Assembly (NCBI GenBank): GCA_964575425.1
Contig: CAZNRD010000032.1
Span: 1 to 32,486, forward strand
From: DATEAV01 sp964575425
GTDB lineage: Bacteria; Chloroflexota; Anaerolineae; Anaerolineales; E44-bin32
Reading direction: 5' to 3'
DNA length: 32,486 nucleotides
Shown: in pieces, positions 7,395-16,658 of the stretch
Numbering within the stretch: the stretch's first letter is position 1
Layout: every line of letters starts with the position of its first letter
The notes under the pieces: generated by a model
Database searches by the model: none
What the model was told of the DNA's origin: nothing
The model's input: the letters and a program-made list of their open reading frames with translations, nothing else
Position numbers and translations under genes: made by a program

Positions 7395-8954
7395 ATGGCT
7401 CCTGTCCTCGAACTGCGCGGCATCACCAAGCATTTCCCCGGTGTACTGGCTAACGATCACATCGATCTGACCCTGGAGCAGGGGGAGATCCATGCGCTCC
7501 TGGGAGAGAACGGCGCTGGCAAGACAACGCTGATGAACATCCTCTATGGCCTGTATCAGCCGGACAGCGGCGAGATCTTCGTGAGGGGGAAGAAGGTTGA
7601 GATTCACTCCCCCAGCGACGCCATCGCTGCTGGCATCGGGATGGTGCATCAGCACTTCATGCTCGTGCCGGTCTTCACCGTCACCGAGAACGTGATGCTC
7701 GGCGCCGAGGCAATGCGCTGGACCGGGGTGCTTGATCGGGCGAGCGCGGCGGCCCGCGTGCGACAGATCTCGGAGCAGTACGGCCTGGAGGTCGATCCCG
7801 CGGCGCGCGTCGAAGACCTGCCGGTCGGGGTGCAGCAGCGGGTGGAAATCATCAAGCTGCTCTACCGCCAGGCCGACATTCTCATCTTCGACGAGCCGAC
7901 AGCGGTGCTGACGCCACAGGAGGCCGACGAGCTGTTTAAGATCATGCGGTCGCTGGCAGAGCAAGGGAAGTCGATCATCTTCATCACCCACAAGCTGCGC
8001 GAAGTGCTGGTGGTCGCCGATCGCATCACTGTCATCCGACGCGGCAAGGTCGTGGGCACAACCCGGCCGACCGAGGCCGACCGCAACAAACTGGCGGCGA
8101 TGATGGTGGGCCGCGAGGTCAAGTTGGAGGTCGAAAAGATGCCGGCCCAGGTGGGAGAGGTGGTCCTTCAGGTCGAGAAGCTGGTGGTGTTCGACGATCG
8201 GCGGCAGGTGGCGGTCGACGACGTGTCGTTCGAGGTTCGCGCAGGTGAGATCTTCGGCATTGCCGGCGTTCAGGGAAATGGCCAGACGGAGCTGGTGCAG
8301 GCATTGACGGGGCTGCGGGCTCCGGAACACGGCCGCATTCGCATCCTGGGCAAGGACGTCACCCGCGCCTCGCCGCGCACGGTGACCGAACTGGGGACGG
8401 CGCACGTGCCGGAGGACCGGCAGCGAGACGGATTGGTGCTGCCCGCGACCGTGGCGGACAACCTGGTGCTGCAGACCTACTACAAGCCGCCGATCACCCG
8501 GGGCGAGGTGCTGCAATTGGGTCGCATCCTTGAGGCCGCCCGCCAGCAGATCGAGCAGTTCGACATTCGCACCCCAGGCCCGTATGCCCTGGTGGGCTCA
8601 CTGTCCGGTGGAAATCAGCAAAAGACGATCGTGGCACGCGAGTTTTCCCGACCGATCCGGCTGCTGGTCGCGTCCCAGCCGACGCGCGGCCTGGACGTGG
8701 GATCCATCGAATACATCCACAACCGCATCCTGGAGAAGCGCGACAGCGGCTGTGCGGTGCTCCTGGTCTCGCCGGAACTGGACGAAATCATGGAGCTCTC
8801 CGACCGCATAGCCGTGATGTACCGCGGGAAGATCGTAGCGACCATCCCGGCGGATGTGGCGACCAAGGAGTACGTCGGCCTGTTGATGGCCGGCATTAGT
8901 GTCGAGCAGGCGGGGGAACCGACAGGCCGGCGCACGGTTGAGGTGACGCTGTAG
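7395..8954 (+). CDS. Double-domain ABC ATPase of a BMP-type nucleoside importer
   Basis: This 519-residue protein has two fused nucleotide-binding domains and energises the importer. Domain 1 has Walker A GENGAGKTT (37-45), signature LPVGVQQR (142-149) and Walker B LIFDEP (163-168). Domain 2 has the degenerate P-loop GVQGNGQTE (291-299), lacking the Lys, a good LSGGNQQK signature (403-410) and QPTRGLD in place of DEPT. This asymmetry, with one full and one degenerate P-loop, is normal for the sugar/nucleoside (RbsA, NupO-like) group. In domain 1 Pro replaces the Ser of LSVG; in domain 2 SQPTRG replaces the Walker B acidic end. The ATG at 7395 follows CTGGAG, and the frame upstream lies before the promoter. 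Two permease genes follow in the same direction. Confidence 0.95.
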   Translation: MAPVLELRGITKHFPGVLANDHIDLTLEQGEIHALLGENGAGKTTLMNILYGLYQPDSGEIFVRGKKVEIHSPSDAIAAGIGMVHQHFMLVPVFTVTENVMLGAEAMRWTGVLDRASAAARVRQISEQYGLEVDPAARVEDLPVGVQQRVEIIKLLYRQADILIFDEPTAVLTPQEADELFKIMRSLAEQGKSIIFITHKLREVLVVADRITVIRRGKVVGTTRPTEADRNKLAAMMVGREVKLEVEKMPAQVGEVVLQVEKLVVFDDRRQVAVDDVSFEVRAGEIFGIAGVQGNGQTELVQALTGLRAPEHGRIRILGKDVTRASPRTVTELGTAHVPEDRQRDGLVLPATVADNLVLQTYYKPPITRGEVLQLGRILEAARQQIEQFDIRTPGPYALVGSLSGGNQQKTIVAREFSRPIRLLVASQPTRGLDVGSIEYIHNRILEKRDSGCAVLLVSPELDEIMELSDRIAVMYRGKIVATIPADVATKEYVGLLMAGISVEQAGEPTGRRTVEVTL

Positions 8955-9032
8955 CGTCGACCGCCGCCACCGCGGGCCGGAGCGGAAAAACTCTCGCCGG
9001 GGAGCGCATCCGAGATCCGTGAGGGAATCGAA

Positions 9033-10304
9033 TTGAGCGAGGAAAAGGCGCACCAGAAGGCAGGCCGTATTCTGCTCGAGGAGTTGACGGCCACGCCGCC
9101 AGGAAAGAGAGGTCGGGGCCGTCGGCTGTGGCGCGTGGTTTCCGTTCCCATCCTGGCGGTCCTCACTGGCCTCCTCCTGGGTGGCGTGTTCATCGCTTTC
9201 ACCACGGAGGAAGCCTACGCTGCCTGGAGCCGTTCGCCGCTGGAGGCGATCGGCATCGCGCTGGGAGCGATGATGCGCTCGTACGGCGCGCTGTTTGCGG
9301 GTTCGATCGGTGATCCGGTGAGGATTGTCGCCGCGCTGCAGAGCGGCGAGAGCCTGGCCATCCGGAGGGCGTTCAACCCTTTCCTGGAGAGCCTGGTGGC
9401 CTCAACCCCATACATCTTCGCTGGCCTGGCTGTGGCTTTGGGCTTCCGCTCCGGCCTGTTCAACATTGGAGCGGAGGGACAGATTTTCGTGGGTGCCATC
9501 ACCTCGGTCTTTGTCGGCTATTCTGTCACCGGGCTGCCGGCCATCCTCCACATCCCGCTGGCGCTGCTGGCCGGGGCGCTGGGCGGTGCACTGTGGGGCT
9601 TCATCCCCGGTTGGCTGAAGGCCAAGACTGGCGGGCACGAAGTCATCAACACCATCATGATGAACTACATTGCCTTCCGCCTGAGCGATTGGCTGCTCAC
9701 CGGGCCCATGAAGCGCCCCGACTCCTTCAATCCGGTCAGCCCGACGATCCAGGAGAGTGCCATGCTGCCGCGGTTCTTCGAGCAGCCGATTCGCTTCCAT
9801 CTTGGCTTCTTCGTTGCCCTGGGTGTAGCCTGGCTGGTCTATTGGTTTCTGTTCCGCACCCGCTGGGGCTTTGAATTGCGGATGGTGGGTGCCAACCCGC
9901 GCGCTGGCCGCTACGCCGGCATGAACATCACTCGTGTCATCGTGCTGGCGATGGCCCTCTCGGGGGCGCTGGCCGGGCTGGCGGGCGCCAACGAGGTGCT
10001 TGGCATGAATCACAACTTGGCGATGGCCTTCTCCTCGGGCTACGGCTTCGATTCGATCGCCCTGGCTCTTCTGGGGAAGAGTCATCCGCTTGGCGTGGTG
10101 CTGGCCGCGCTGTTGTTTGGCACGCTGCGCAACGGGGCGACGCGCATGCAGGTGATGGCTGGAATCCCGATCGACATCATCGCGATCCTGCAGGCGATGA
10201 TCCTGGCGTTCATCGCCGCCCCGGCCATCATCCGCACCATCTACCGCATGAAAGCACCGGCGGAGGCCGAAGAGGGCATCTTCGTGCGCGGGTGGGGAGG
10301 CTAG
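9033..10304 (+). CDS. ABC permease of the BMP-type nucleoside importer (first subunit)
   Basis: This 423-residue integral membrane protein belongs to the branched-chain/nucleoside permease group (BPD_transp_2; NupP-like). It has a charged cytoplasmic N-terminus of about 38 residues, then about ten hydrophobic helices starting at LWRVVSVPILAVL. Typical family sequences include GLFNIGAEGQ, GGHEVINTIMMNY and the coupling segment GANPRAGRYAGM that contacts the ATPase. The start chosen is TTG 9033 with GAGGGA (9021-9026) six bases upstream. It sits 78 bases after the ATPase gene and three bases before the second permease gene, so the two permeases are almost certainly co-translated and form a heterodimer in the membrane. 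Substrate inference rests on the BMP-binding-protein neighbour. Confidence 0.93.
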   Translation: MSEEKAHQKAGRILLEELTATPPGKRGRGRRLWRVVSVPILAVLTGLLLGGVFIAFTTEEAYAAWSRSPLEAIGIALGAMMRSYGALFAGSIGDPVRIVAALQSGESLAIRRAFNPFLESLVASTPYIFAGLAVALGFRSGLFNIGAEGQIFVGAITSVFVGYSVTGLPAILHIPLALLAGALGGALWGFIPGWLKAKTGGHEVINTIMMNYIAFRLSDWLLTGPMKRPDSFNPVSPTIQESAMLPRFFEQPIRFHLGFFVALGVAWLVYWFLFRTRWGFELRMVGANPRAGRYAGMNITRVIVLAMALSGALAGLAGANEVLGMNHNLAMAFSSGYGFDSIALALLGKSHPLGVVLAALLFGTLRNGATRMQVMAGIPIDIIAILQAMILAFIAAPAIIRTIYRMKAPAEAEEGIFVRGWGG

Positions 10305-10307
10305 GGT

Positions 10308-11579
10308 ATGAGTGCGACGGCGCTGCGCCGCCCAATCGAAATCACCCACCCCACCCGTCAGCGGGTGATGGGGATAGTCTTCCTGGTCCTGGCCTTTTCG
10401 ATCTGGTTTCTCTTTGCCCGGGGGGTCCCCCCGGGGCTTACGACGACCTTTGGCCTGACGCCCGGCGGCTCGCAGGCCATCGCCCCCGACTGGATTCTGC
10501 CCGCCGGCCCAACGCTGCATCTTCTCGCCATCGTCGCCGCCGTGTTCGGTGGCATGCAGCTGGCGCGCGGCTTTGGCCGCAACACCACGCTCGTGCTCGG
10601 CGTGGTGACGGGGACATTTATCTTCGGCTTCCTGGTGTGGGCGGCCGCCGGTAAGTCTCTCAATCTGGCTGGCCTGCTCAACAGCACGCTTCTGAAGGCG
10701 GTGCCGCTCACCCTGGGCGCGCTGTCGGGCGTGTTGTGCGAACGCTCAGGCGTGGTCAACATCGCCATTGAGGGCATGATGCTGATGGCGGCCATGGTGG
10801 CCACGATTGTCGGCAGTGTGACGGGCAACCTGTGGTTGGGGCTTCTGATGGGGGTTGCCTCCGGCGGCGTCCTGGGCGGTGTGCATGCGGTGCTTTCGAT
10901 CCGGTACAAGGTGAATCAGATCGTCTCGGGGACGGTGATCAACATTTTCTCCACGGGGTTCACCTCGTACATCTCGGCCAAGTTTTTGCAGCACTATCAG
11001 CACCTGAATGACCCCGGGCTGTTCGGCACCTGGGGAATCCCCGGCCTGTCCCGCATCCCGGTGGTTGGCCCGATCCTGTTCGAGAACAACGTCTTCGTCT
11101 ACGCCATGTTTATCTTCCTGTTCCTGCTGCACTTTGGCCTTTTCTACACGCGGTGGGGGCTGCGGTTGCGGTCGGTCGGTGAGCACCCGAAGGCGGCCGA
11201 CACGCTGGGCATCAACGTCTTCCGCACGCGCTACATGGCGGTGATCCTCGGAGGGATGATGGCCGGCTTTGCCGGCGCCTACTTCACCCTGGGATCGGTG
11301 GGCCGCTTCGACGAGGTGATGACGGCGGGGCGAGGCTTCATCAGCCTGGCGGCGATGATCTTCGGCAACTGGACACCCTTCGGTGCCTTTGGTGCGGGCC
11401 TGGTCTTTGGCTTCGCCGACGCTTTGGCCACCAAGATCGCCATCCTGCGCATCCCCATCCCGTCCGAGTTCCTGCTGATGGCGCCCTATGTGGCAACGAT
11501 GATCGTTCTGGCCGGGGTGGTGGGCAGGGGCCAGATGCCGGCAGCCGACGGCACGCCCTACGAGAAGGAAGAGCTCTAA
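10308..11579 (+). CDS. ABC permease of the BMP-type nucleoside importer (second subunit)
   Basis: This is the partner of the preceding permease, also 423 residues and with about ten membrane helices. Conserved family stretches are visible: SGVLCERSGVVNIAIEGMML, KVNQIVSGTVINI, and the ATPase-coupling segment SVGEHPKAADTLGIN. Near the C-terminus, AAMIFGNWTPFGAFGAGLVFG matches NupQ-like permeases. The ATG at 10308 lies three bases after the previous stop codon. The gene ends the transporter unit and is followed by a GC-rich hairpin. Residues near 37-41 are encoded by a perfect GC palindrome (10417-10435). No enzyme genes of nucleoside catabolism follow, so whether the cargo is used for salvage or as a carbon source cannot be told. 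Confidence 0.93.
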   Translation: MSATALRRPIEITHPTRQRVMGIVFLVLAFSIWFLFARGVPPGLTTTFGLTPGGSQAIAPDWILPAGPTLHLLAIVAAVFGGMQLARGFGRNTTLVLGVVTGTFIFGFLVWAAAGKSLNLAGLLNSTLLKAVPLTLGALSGVLCERSGVVNIAIEGMMLMAAMVATIVGSVTGNLWLGLLMGVASGGVLGGVHAVLSIRYKVNQIVSGTVINIFSTGFTSYISAKFLQHYQHLNDPGLFGTWGIPGLSRIPVVGPILFENNVFVYAMFIFLFLLHFGLFYTRWGLRLRSVGEHPKAADTLGINVFRTRYMAVILGGMMAGFAGAYFTLGSVGRFDEVMTAGRGFISLAAMIFGNWTPFGAFGAGLVFGFADALATKIAILRIPIPSEFLLMAPYVATMIVLAGVVGRGQMPAADGTPYEKEEL

Positions 11580-11609
11580 CTGCCAGACTTGCCACAAGAG
11601 AGTCAGCCG

Positions 11610-11632
11610 CCCGGCGCCGGACACGCGCCGGG
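11610..11632 (+). terminator. Terminator between the transporter operon and murJ
   Basis: CCCGGCGC and GCGCCGGG form an 8-bp stem around a seven-base loop, followed by TGCTGTTTTA on the plus strand. It lies between convergent genes (second permease and murJ) and could serve both directions, though the T-rich side favours the plus strand. Confidence 0.65.
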
Positions 11633-11646
11633 TGCTGTTTTAGTGG

Positions 11647-13215
11647 TTAGAGACGCCGCAGCTCACGCAGCTCGGGCCCCAGGAACGCAATGCTCACCAG
11701 GCCTCCCGCCACCAGACCTGCGGCGGCGCCAAGCAGCGGCCGATGTGGCAGCGCAACGAGCACGGCCCAGACGACCAGGCAGCCGAGGATTGTTGCCAGG
11801 GCGCTGCGCAGCGCAGGTCCTCCAAGTCTCAGGACAGGGGGGAAAGCTCTTGCAAGCAGGATGAGTAGGAAAAGCGTCTGCAGGCTGAAGGCCAGGCTGT
11901 TGCTGAGGCCGATCCCCGCTGCCCCCAGAGGACGATAGAGCAGGCCGCCGAAGAGGACAAAGGCCAGCGCCCCCAGAATGGCCGCAGCCATGGGCACGCG
12001 AGCTTCCTGTCGCGCGTAGAACGCCCGAGCCGCCAATTCAAGCAGGGAGTGACCCACTAGGCCTGCCAAATACGCTCGGGCTGCCCACACGACCAGTTCC
12101 GTCCCGCGAGGGTCAAAGCCGAAGACGCCCTCGACCAGGGGCCTCAGGCAGACAGCCATCAGCCCGGCTATGGGCAGGCTGAAGGCGAGGAGGACGCGCG
12201 CGGCGCGGGCCACGCTGGCCTCGAAGGCGCGGGCATCGCCGCGGGCGAAGTGCTCGGCCAGGGTGGGCAGGATCGCCGTGCCGATGGCCGTCCCCAGGAT
12301 GGTCTCCGGCACCTGCATGATCAGCCAGCCGTAGGTGAGGGCTGTCACCGATCCGATGTCGAGGCGCGAGGCCAAATTGTCCTGGACGACGAAGACCAGG
12401 TTGAAGGCGCCGATGGTGACGATGCGAGGGCCCATCAGTTGAGCCACCTGCCGCAGCCCAGGGTGGAGCAAACCCAGGCGGGGGACCCAGCGAAAGCGAT
12501 AGCGCATCAGCCCTGGGACTTGGACTGCCAGGTGCAAGGCGGCGCCCAGGATGGCGCCATACACCAGGCCGTGCACGCCCAGGCCAGCGGCCGGGAAGTG
12601 GACGGGGCCGAGGGTGAAGGCGGTCTGAGGAGCGAGGACGAGTGCGCCGAAGATCTGCCCCAGGTCGTAAACGGCTGGAGCCAGCGCCGGCAAGAAGAAG
12701 TGCTGGTTGGCCTGCAGCCCGGCGATCACCAGCCCGCTGAGAGAGAAGATCAGCGTGGCGATCAGATTGAGCCGCATCAAATCCGCCACCAGCGCCTGAA
12801 GCTCTGGATTGAAGCCCGGGGCGACGCCGAGTTCGGCGCGCACGATAGGCCCGGCGAAGAGAGCGAGGATGGCGGCGGCGATGGCTGTGATCAGGAAGGC
12901 CCAGTTGGCGACGCGGCTGAACAGCTCCCAGGCGGCCTCTCGCCCTGCCCGCTGCAGCACCTCGGAGAGGACCGGGATGAAGGCGACCGCCAACGCCCCG
13001 CCGGAGATCAGGGCGAACAGCAGATCGGGCAGGTTGTTGGCGGCGTTGAAGGCGTCGAGCTCGGCACTGACCCCGAACTGGCGCGCCACGATCACCTGGC
13101 GCAGCAGCCCCAGGGCCTTGTCCAGCCCGAAGAGAATCCCGATGATGATCGAGGAGCGCGCCACATGCGACAGCCGCGCGCCTCGGGCCTGTGTGGGGGA
13201 GAGCGGAGTGCTCAC
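11647..13215 (-). CDS. murJ: Lipid II flippase MurJ
   Basis: MurJ moves the peptidoglycan precursor lipid II across the cytoplasmic membrane. The 522-residue, strongly hydrophobic protein has about 14 predicted helices and the family's N-terminal signature: LGLLRQVIVARQFG (35-48), LDAFNAANNLPDLL (53-66) and SGGALAVAFIPVLSE (71-85). It lacks the usual Ser-Arg of the first helix motif but keeps the following Arg. The GTG at 13215 was chosen because it puts the start just before the first helix, 14 bases after the stop of the C39 gene; the same frame is open further upstream but would run over that gene. It is the last gene of the purA operon. MurJ in this setting ties the operon to envelope growth. 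Confidence 0.93.
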   Translation of the reverse strand: MSTPLSPTQARGARLSHVARSSIIIGILFGLDKALGLLRQVIVARQFGVSAELDAFNAANNLPDLLFALISGGALAVAFIPVLSEVLQRAGREAAWELFSRVANWAFLITAIAAAILALFAGPIVRAELGVAPGFNPELQALVADLMRLNLIATLIFSLSGLVIAGLQANQHFFLPALAPAVYDLGQIFGALVLAPQTAFTLGPVHFPAAGLGVHGLVYGAILGAALHLAVQVPGLMRYRFRWVPRLGLLHPGLRQVAQLMGPRIVTIGAFNLVFVVQDNLASRLDIGSVTALTYGWLIMQVPETILGTAIGTAILPTLAEHFARGDARAFEASVARAARVLLAFSLPIAGLMAVCLRPLVEGVFGFDPRGTELVVWAARAYLAGLVGHSLLELAARAFYARQEARVPMAAAILGALAFVLFGGLLYRPLGAAGIGLSNSLAFSLQTLFLLILLARAFPPVLRLGGPALRSALATILGCLVVWAVLVALPHRPLLGAAAGLVAGGLVSIAFLGPELRELRRL

Positions 13216-13229
13216 GACACCTGCTGCCC

Positions 13230-14546
13230 TTAGGGCGCCACGCCCATCTGCTGGAGCGCAGCCTCGCACGGGGCGAACCCTGGGTGGACCCGGAGGCAGG
13301 TGCGCAGATCCTCGACGGCAGCGTCGAACTCCCCTAGCGAGTGGCGCGCCAGGCCGCGCCAGTAGTAGCTCTCCTCCAGCACCGGTTCGGGGATGTGCAG
13401 GGTCTGGGTGGCCAGATCGACGACTTCCCTGTAGCGTCCTGTGAAGAAGTAGGCGAAGTAGGGTCCGGTCTGATACCAGAGAATGCGCCAAGGCCGCAGG
13501 CCGGCGGGGATGCTGGGTTGTAGGAGGAAAGCATTGTCGTAGGCGTTGGCGGCGCCCGCGTAGTCGCGCAGCCGGACGAGGTTGGTACCACGGTTGAACC
13601 ATGCAAAAAACTGTTCGCGGGCGCTGCTGAGCGTGTGAATTTCCTCGGAGGCCAGGTCGGCCGCGTACTGGTAGTTGGCAGTCTCGTCGGCCTGGGGGCC
13701 AAGCAGCGTCATCACCTCCTCGGCCCGGTCGGGAGGGTAGATGACGAGGTACAAGTGATTGAAGTGGCGCCAGTAGGTCTCGACGTAGGCGTAGCTGATC
13801 TGGTAGTCGGGGCCGACGTAGGAGTCCTGGGTTGTGAACTGCTGGGTCTGGTCGTCGTAGCCGGTGAGCACCTGGTAGTGCCCCATCCATTCCTTGCCCG
13901 GCACATCGAACCCCTTTTCGATGAGCACAGGGAAGCCGGCAGCGAGGAAGCTCCGGAGCAGATCGAGGTCGCCGCCGACGCGCACGACCGCCAGCAGGCC
14001 GGTGTGGTCCTCAACGAAGGCTTCCATCTCGTACGGCATGACGTTCTTGTCGCGCGGGTTGGGTTTGAGGACACGCGCTGTGTCGCGCTGATCGCCGTCC
14101 CAACCCCAGTAGGAGAGGGCCATCGCAAGATTGGCCGGGCCGCAGTTGTTCCAGAACTGCCGCTCGTGCCGCACGCCGGTGAGCTGGACGGTCTCAGGCA
14201 GCGGAGTGGGAACGGGTGTGGGTGTGTAGGTGGGTTGAGGGGCGGCAGTGGGGCCACGGAGTGGGGTGGGGGTAGGCGAGGGCGTGAAGGCCCGCAGCGT
14301 TGACTGCACGATGGCGGCCACGGTGGCGTTTGGGGTGAAGAGGGACTCCTCCGGTGGGTTCAGGGCGTACCAGATGTCCGAGCGAAGGCTGATCAGCCGC
14401 CACTCCAGTCTCTCCCGCACGGGAGGCAGCGCGTAGGCAAGAGCAGCCAGCAGTGGGCAGAGGAGGAGGGCTGCCAGTGCAAGGAGGTGGCGGCGGCGGC
14501 GTCGGGCGGGAAGGAAAAGCCGTTGGGGACGCAGCACCGGCACCAT
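13230..14546 (-). CDS. Membrane-anchored C39-like peptidase domain protein with TPR region
   Basis: Coordinates use ATG 14546 (438 residues); an in-frame GTG at 14591 would add 15 residues and overlap the upstream gene by 29 bases. Neither start has a good ribosome binding site. An Arg cluster precedes a single hydrophobic helix, so the bulk is outside the cell. A Thr/Pro-rich stalk leads to a C39_2-type papain-fold domain with FWNNCGPANL (Cys135), GHYQVLTGYDD (His223) and QDSY (Asp241), the expected catalytic triad. The last 120 residues contain TPR-like helical repeats with NAYDNAFLLQPS and AVEDLRTCLRVHPGF. The family includes peptidases that process or cleave peptides at the surface; the actual substrate is unknown. 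It lies between an ECF S component and murJ in one operon. Confidence 0.88.
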   Translation of the reverse strand: MVPVLRPQRLFLPARRRRRHLLALAALLLCPLLAALAYALPPVRERLEWRLISLRSDIWYALNPPEESLFTPNATVAAIVQSTLRAFTPSPTPTPLRGPTAAPQPTYTPTPVPTPLPETVQLTGVRHERQFWNNCGPANLAMALSYWGWDGDQRDTARVLKPNPRDKNVMPYEMEAFVEDHTGLLAVVRVGGDLDLLRSFLAAGFPVLIEKGFDVPGKEWMGHYQVLTGYDDQTQQFTTQDSYVGPDYQISYAYVETYWRHFNHLYLVIYPPDRAEEVMTLLGPQADETANYQYAADLASEEIHTLSSAREQFFAWFNRGTNLVRLRDYAGAANAYDNAFLLQPSIPAGLRPWRILWYQTGPYFAYFFTGRYREVVDLATQTLHIPEPVLEESYYWRGLARHSLGEFDAAVEDLRTCLRVHPGFAPCEAALQQMGVAP

Positions 14547-14562
14547 AGCGGAGCGGTGGGGC

Positions 14563-15348
14563 CTACGCGGGTTCCCAGGTGACACGGGCACGCCGACGGA
14601 AGCGCTCGAGAGCCTGGAGAAGGGGCCGAGCGAGAAGGATCACAAGGACCAAGTTACCCAGGGCGCGCATGGAGTCCCAGAGGAGGGAGGTGACCAGGTA
14701 GAAGCGCCCATAGCGCGCCAGGGTGGCCCAGGGAGTGAGCCCGGGCTGCCAGGCCAGGTCCGGGGCCAGGAGTGTGTAGGGCCAGAAGTAGAGGTTGGTG
14801 AGGGCGCCGTACAGATAGCCCCACGCGGCGCCGTAGGCTGCGAGAGCGATCAACCGGCCGCGGCCGAGCGGCAGGAACGCCGCTCCCATCCCAACCCATC
14901 CGGCAGCCAGCATCTGATACGGCGTCCAGGGGCCGAGGCCGCCGGCGGTGAGGGGGCCCGAAACCAGGAGCGTCAACGCCCCCATCAGGAATCCCAGGCG
15001 CGCGCCGAAGGTGTGGCCCACCAGAATGATCAGGAGAAAGACCGGTGAGAATCCCCCGGGCAGCGGAACGATGGTGTCGAGGACTCGCAGCACAGTGTTG
15101 AGACCGACGAGCGTGCCAAGCATGGCAATCGTGTGCGCCGTCAATCCGGCCTGGGCCTCGCCCAAGAGCGCCAGCAGTATCAATCCGGCCGCGCCGCTCG
15201 CTACCAGCACCAGCATCCTGGTCTCGGAGGGCGACACCCGAATCGGGGCCCAGAAAGGGTAGAGGAAGGCGGCCAGCCCCGCCAGGCTGATGGTCAGGAA
15301 CAGCCAGTTGGCAGGGCGCAGGCGCGCCGCCCAGGAAGATGTCCTCAA
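14563..15348 (-). CDS. ECF transporter S component (putative vitamin-type importer subunit)
   Basis: This 261-residue membrane protein has seven or eight hydrophobic helices. The start was set at TTG 15348: it overlaps the purA stop as TTGA, has GGGAG five bases upstream (inside the purA end), and gives a basic N-terminus just before the first helix. Features shared with the actinobacterial-type ECF S components are the NTVLR segment, FSPVFLLIILVGHTFGARLGF, a Gly-Pro-Trp-x-Pro-x-Gln-Met-Leu loop, and a late LLWDSMRALGN helix. S components bind a vitamin or metal and dock to a shared ECF energising module, but no ATPase or T-subunit gene is in the window. Substrate is unknown; a cobalamin-related cargo would fit the nearby chelatase genes but is only speculation. 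Confidence 0.8.
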   Translation of the reverse strand: MRTSSWAARLRPANWLFLTISLAGLAAFLYPFWAPIRVSPSETRMLVLVASGAAGLILLALLGEAQAGLTAHTIAMLGTLVGLNTVLRVLDTIVPLPGGFSPVFLLIILVGHTFGARLGFLMGALTLLVSGPLTAGGLGPWTPYQMLAAGWVGMGAAFLPLGRGRLIALAAYGAAWGYLYGALTNLYFWPYTLLAPDLAWQPGLTPWATLARYGRFYLVTSLLWDSMRALGNLVLVILLARPLLQALERFRRRARVTWEPA

Positions 15349-16643
15349 TGCGACTCCCGCCAAATCATCTGCTCTCGCTCCGGCCCGACGGAGGTCAGGC
15401 GGACCGGGACGGTTGCGACATGCTCGATGCGCTCGACGTACTCCCGGGCCTGTACTGGCAAGTCCTGCCAGGAGCGAGCGCCGTGCAGAGGGTCCTCCCA
15501 ACCGGGGAGGTCCTCATAGACCGGGGTGAAGGATTCAAGATTGGTTGCTCCCAGGAGCGGCTCGATACCCGCGCCTTGGGCGCCATGGTGCGCGATGCAC
15601 AGCCGGATCGGGTTGAGACCAGACAGGATGTCGAGCTTCGAGAGAGCGAGTTCGGTCAGACCGTTGACCCGGGCGGCATAACGCAGCAGGACGCCATCGA
15701 GCCATCCGACGCGTCGCGGCCGGCCAGTGGTGGTGCCGAATTCGTCCCAGGGGTTCTGGCCAGTGCCGCGCAGCCGTTCGGCCAGTGGGCCGGTGACTTC
15801 GGTGGGGAAGGGCCCGCTTCCGACGCGCGTCTGAAAAGCCTTGACAACACCGATCACGCGGCGGACGGCACCGGGTCCGACCCCGAGGCCGAGCAACGCG
15901 CCAGCGGCCGTGGGAGTGGAACTAGTGACATAGGGGTAGGTGCCGTGATCGAGGTCGAGCAGGGTGCCTTGCGCGCCTTCGGCCAGGACGGTCTTTCCCT
16001 CGGCCAGGGCTTGCGCGGTGAGCGCGCCGACGTCGGCGATATAGGGGCTTAACCGTTCGGCACTCTCGCTGTAGCGGCGGCGTGCCTCGGCCGCATCAGG
16101 GGGCTGAAGGCCATAGACCTTCTCCAGCCATTCGCCGGCGGCGCGCACCTGACGTTCCACCATGTGGCCGAAGGCGGGGGGCTCGCGCATGGCCTCGGCG
16201 CGCAGGCCCCGGCGGGAGGCCTTGTCACTGTAGGCGGGGCCGATGCCGCGGCGCGTGGTGCCGAGTTCGCCGCCCGCTCGCTTCGTTTCCTCTGCGCCGT
16301 CCAGCGCGAGATGGACCGGCGTGATGATGTGGGCAGCATACGACAAATGCAGCCTTCGCGGGCTGACATCAATGCCGGCCTCCTGAAGCCGATCGATCTC
16401 CTCGATCAGGCGCAGGGGGTTGACGACCATGCCGCTGCCGAGCAGGCAGCGGGTGTGCGGGTGGACGATGCCGGAGGGGATCAGGTGCAGGCGGAAAATG
16501 CGGTCGCCGACGGTGACCGTGTGGCCGGCGTTGTCGCCGCCGCTGTAGCGTGCGACGACATCCGCCTCGGCCGCCAGCAGATCGACGATCCGCCCTTTGC
16601 CCTCATCCCCCCACTGTGCGCCGACGACAATGTCGAGCGGCAT
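15345..16643 (-). CDS. purA: Adenylosuccinate synthetase
   Basis: PurA joins IMP and aspartate using GTP, the first committed step to AMP. The 432-residue protein has the normal length and all core motifs: QWGDEGKG at 10-17 (phosphate loop; the next residue is Arg instead of the usual Lys), NAGHT at 38-42, TTRRGIGPAYSDK near 130, and the late LALSKLDILSGL segment. The ATG at 16643 follows GGGAGG by four bases and lies about 16 bases after an extended -10 (16659-16667). It is the first gene of a four-gene unit, purA - ECF S - C39/TPR - murJ, held together by overlaps or gaps of under 20 bases. It is divergent from the LysM gene. Confidence 0.97.
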   Translation of the reverse strand: MPLDIVVGAQWGDEGKGRIVDLLAAEADVVARYSGGDNAGHTVTVGDRIFRLHLIPSGIVHPHTRCLLGSGMVVNPLRLIEEIDRLQEAGIDVSPRRLHLSYAAHIITPVHLALDGAEETKRAGGELGTTRRGIGPAYSDKASRRGLRAEAMREPPAFGHMVERQVRAAGEWLEKVYGLQPPDAAEARRRYSESAERLSPYIADVGALTAQALAEGKTVLAEGAQGTLLDLDHGTYPYVTSSTPTAAGALLGLGVGPGAVRRVIGVVKAFQTRVGSGPFPTEVTGPLAERLRGTGQNPWDEFGTTTGRPRRVGWLDGVLLRYAARVNGLTELALSKLDILSGLNPIRLCIAHHGAQGAGIEPLLGATNLESFTPVYEDLPGWEDPLHGARSWQDLPVQAREYVERIEHVATVPVRLTSVGPEREQMIWRESH

Positions 16644-16658
16644 GCTGCCTCCCCGCGC

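Noticed and set aside
13216..13890. Upstream extension of the murJ frame
   Set aside because: It would run through the well-supported C39/TPR gene and adds Arg/Pro-rich nonsense before the conserved MurJ N-terminus.
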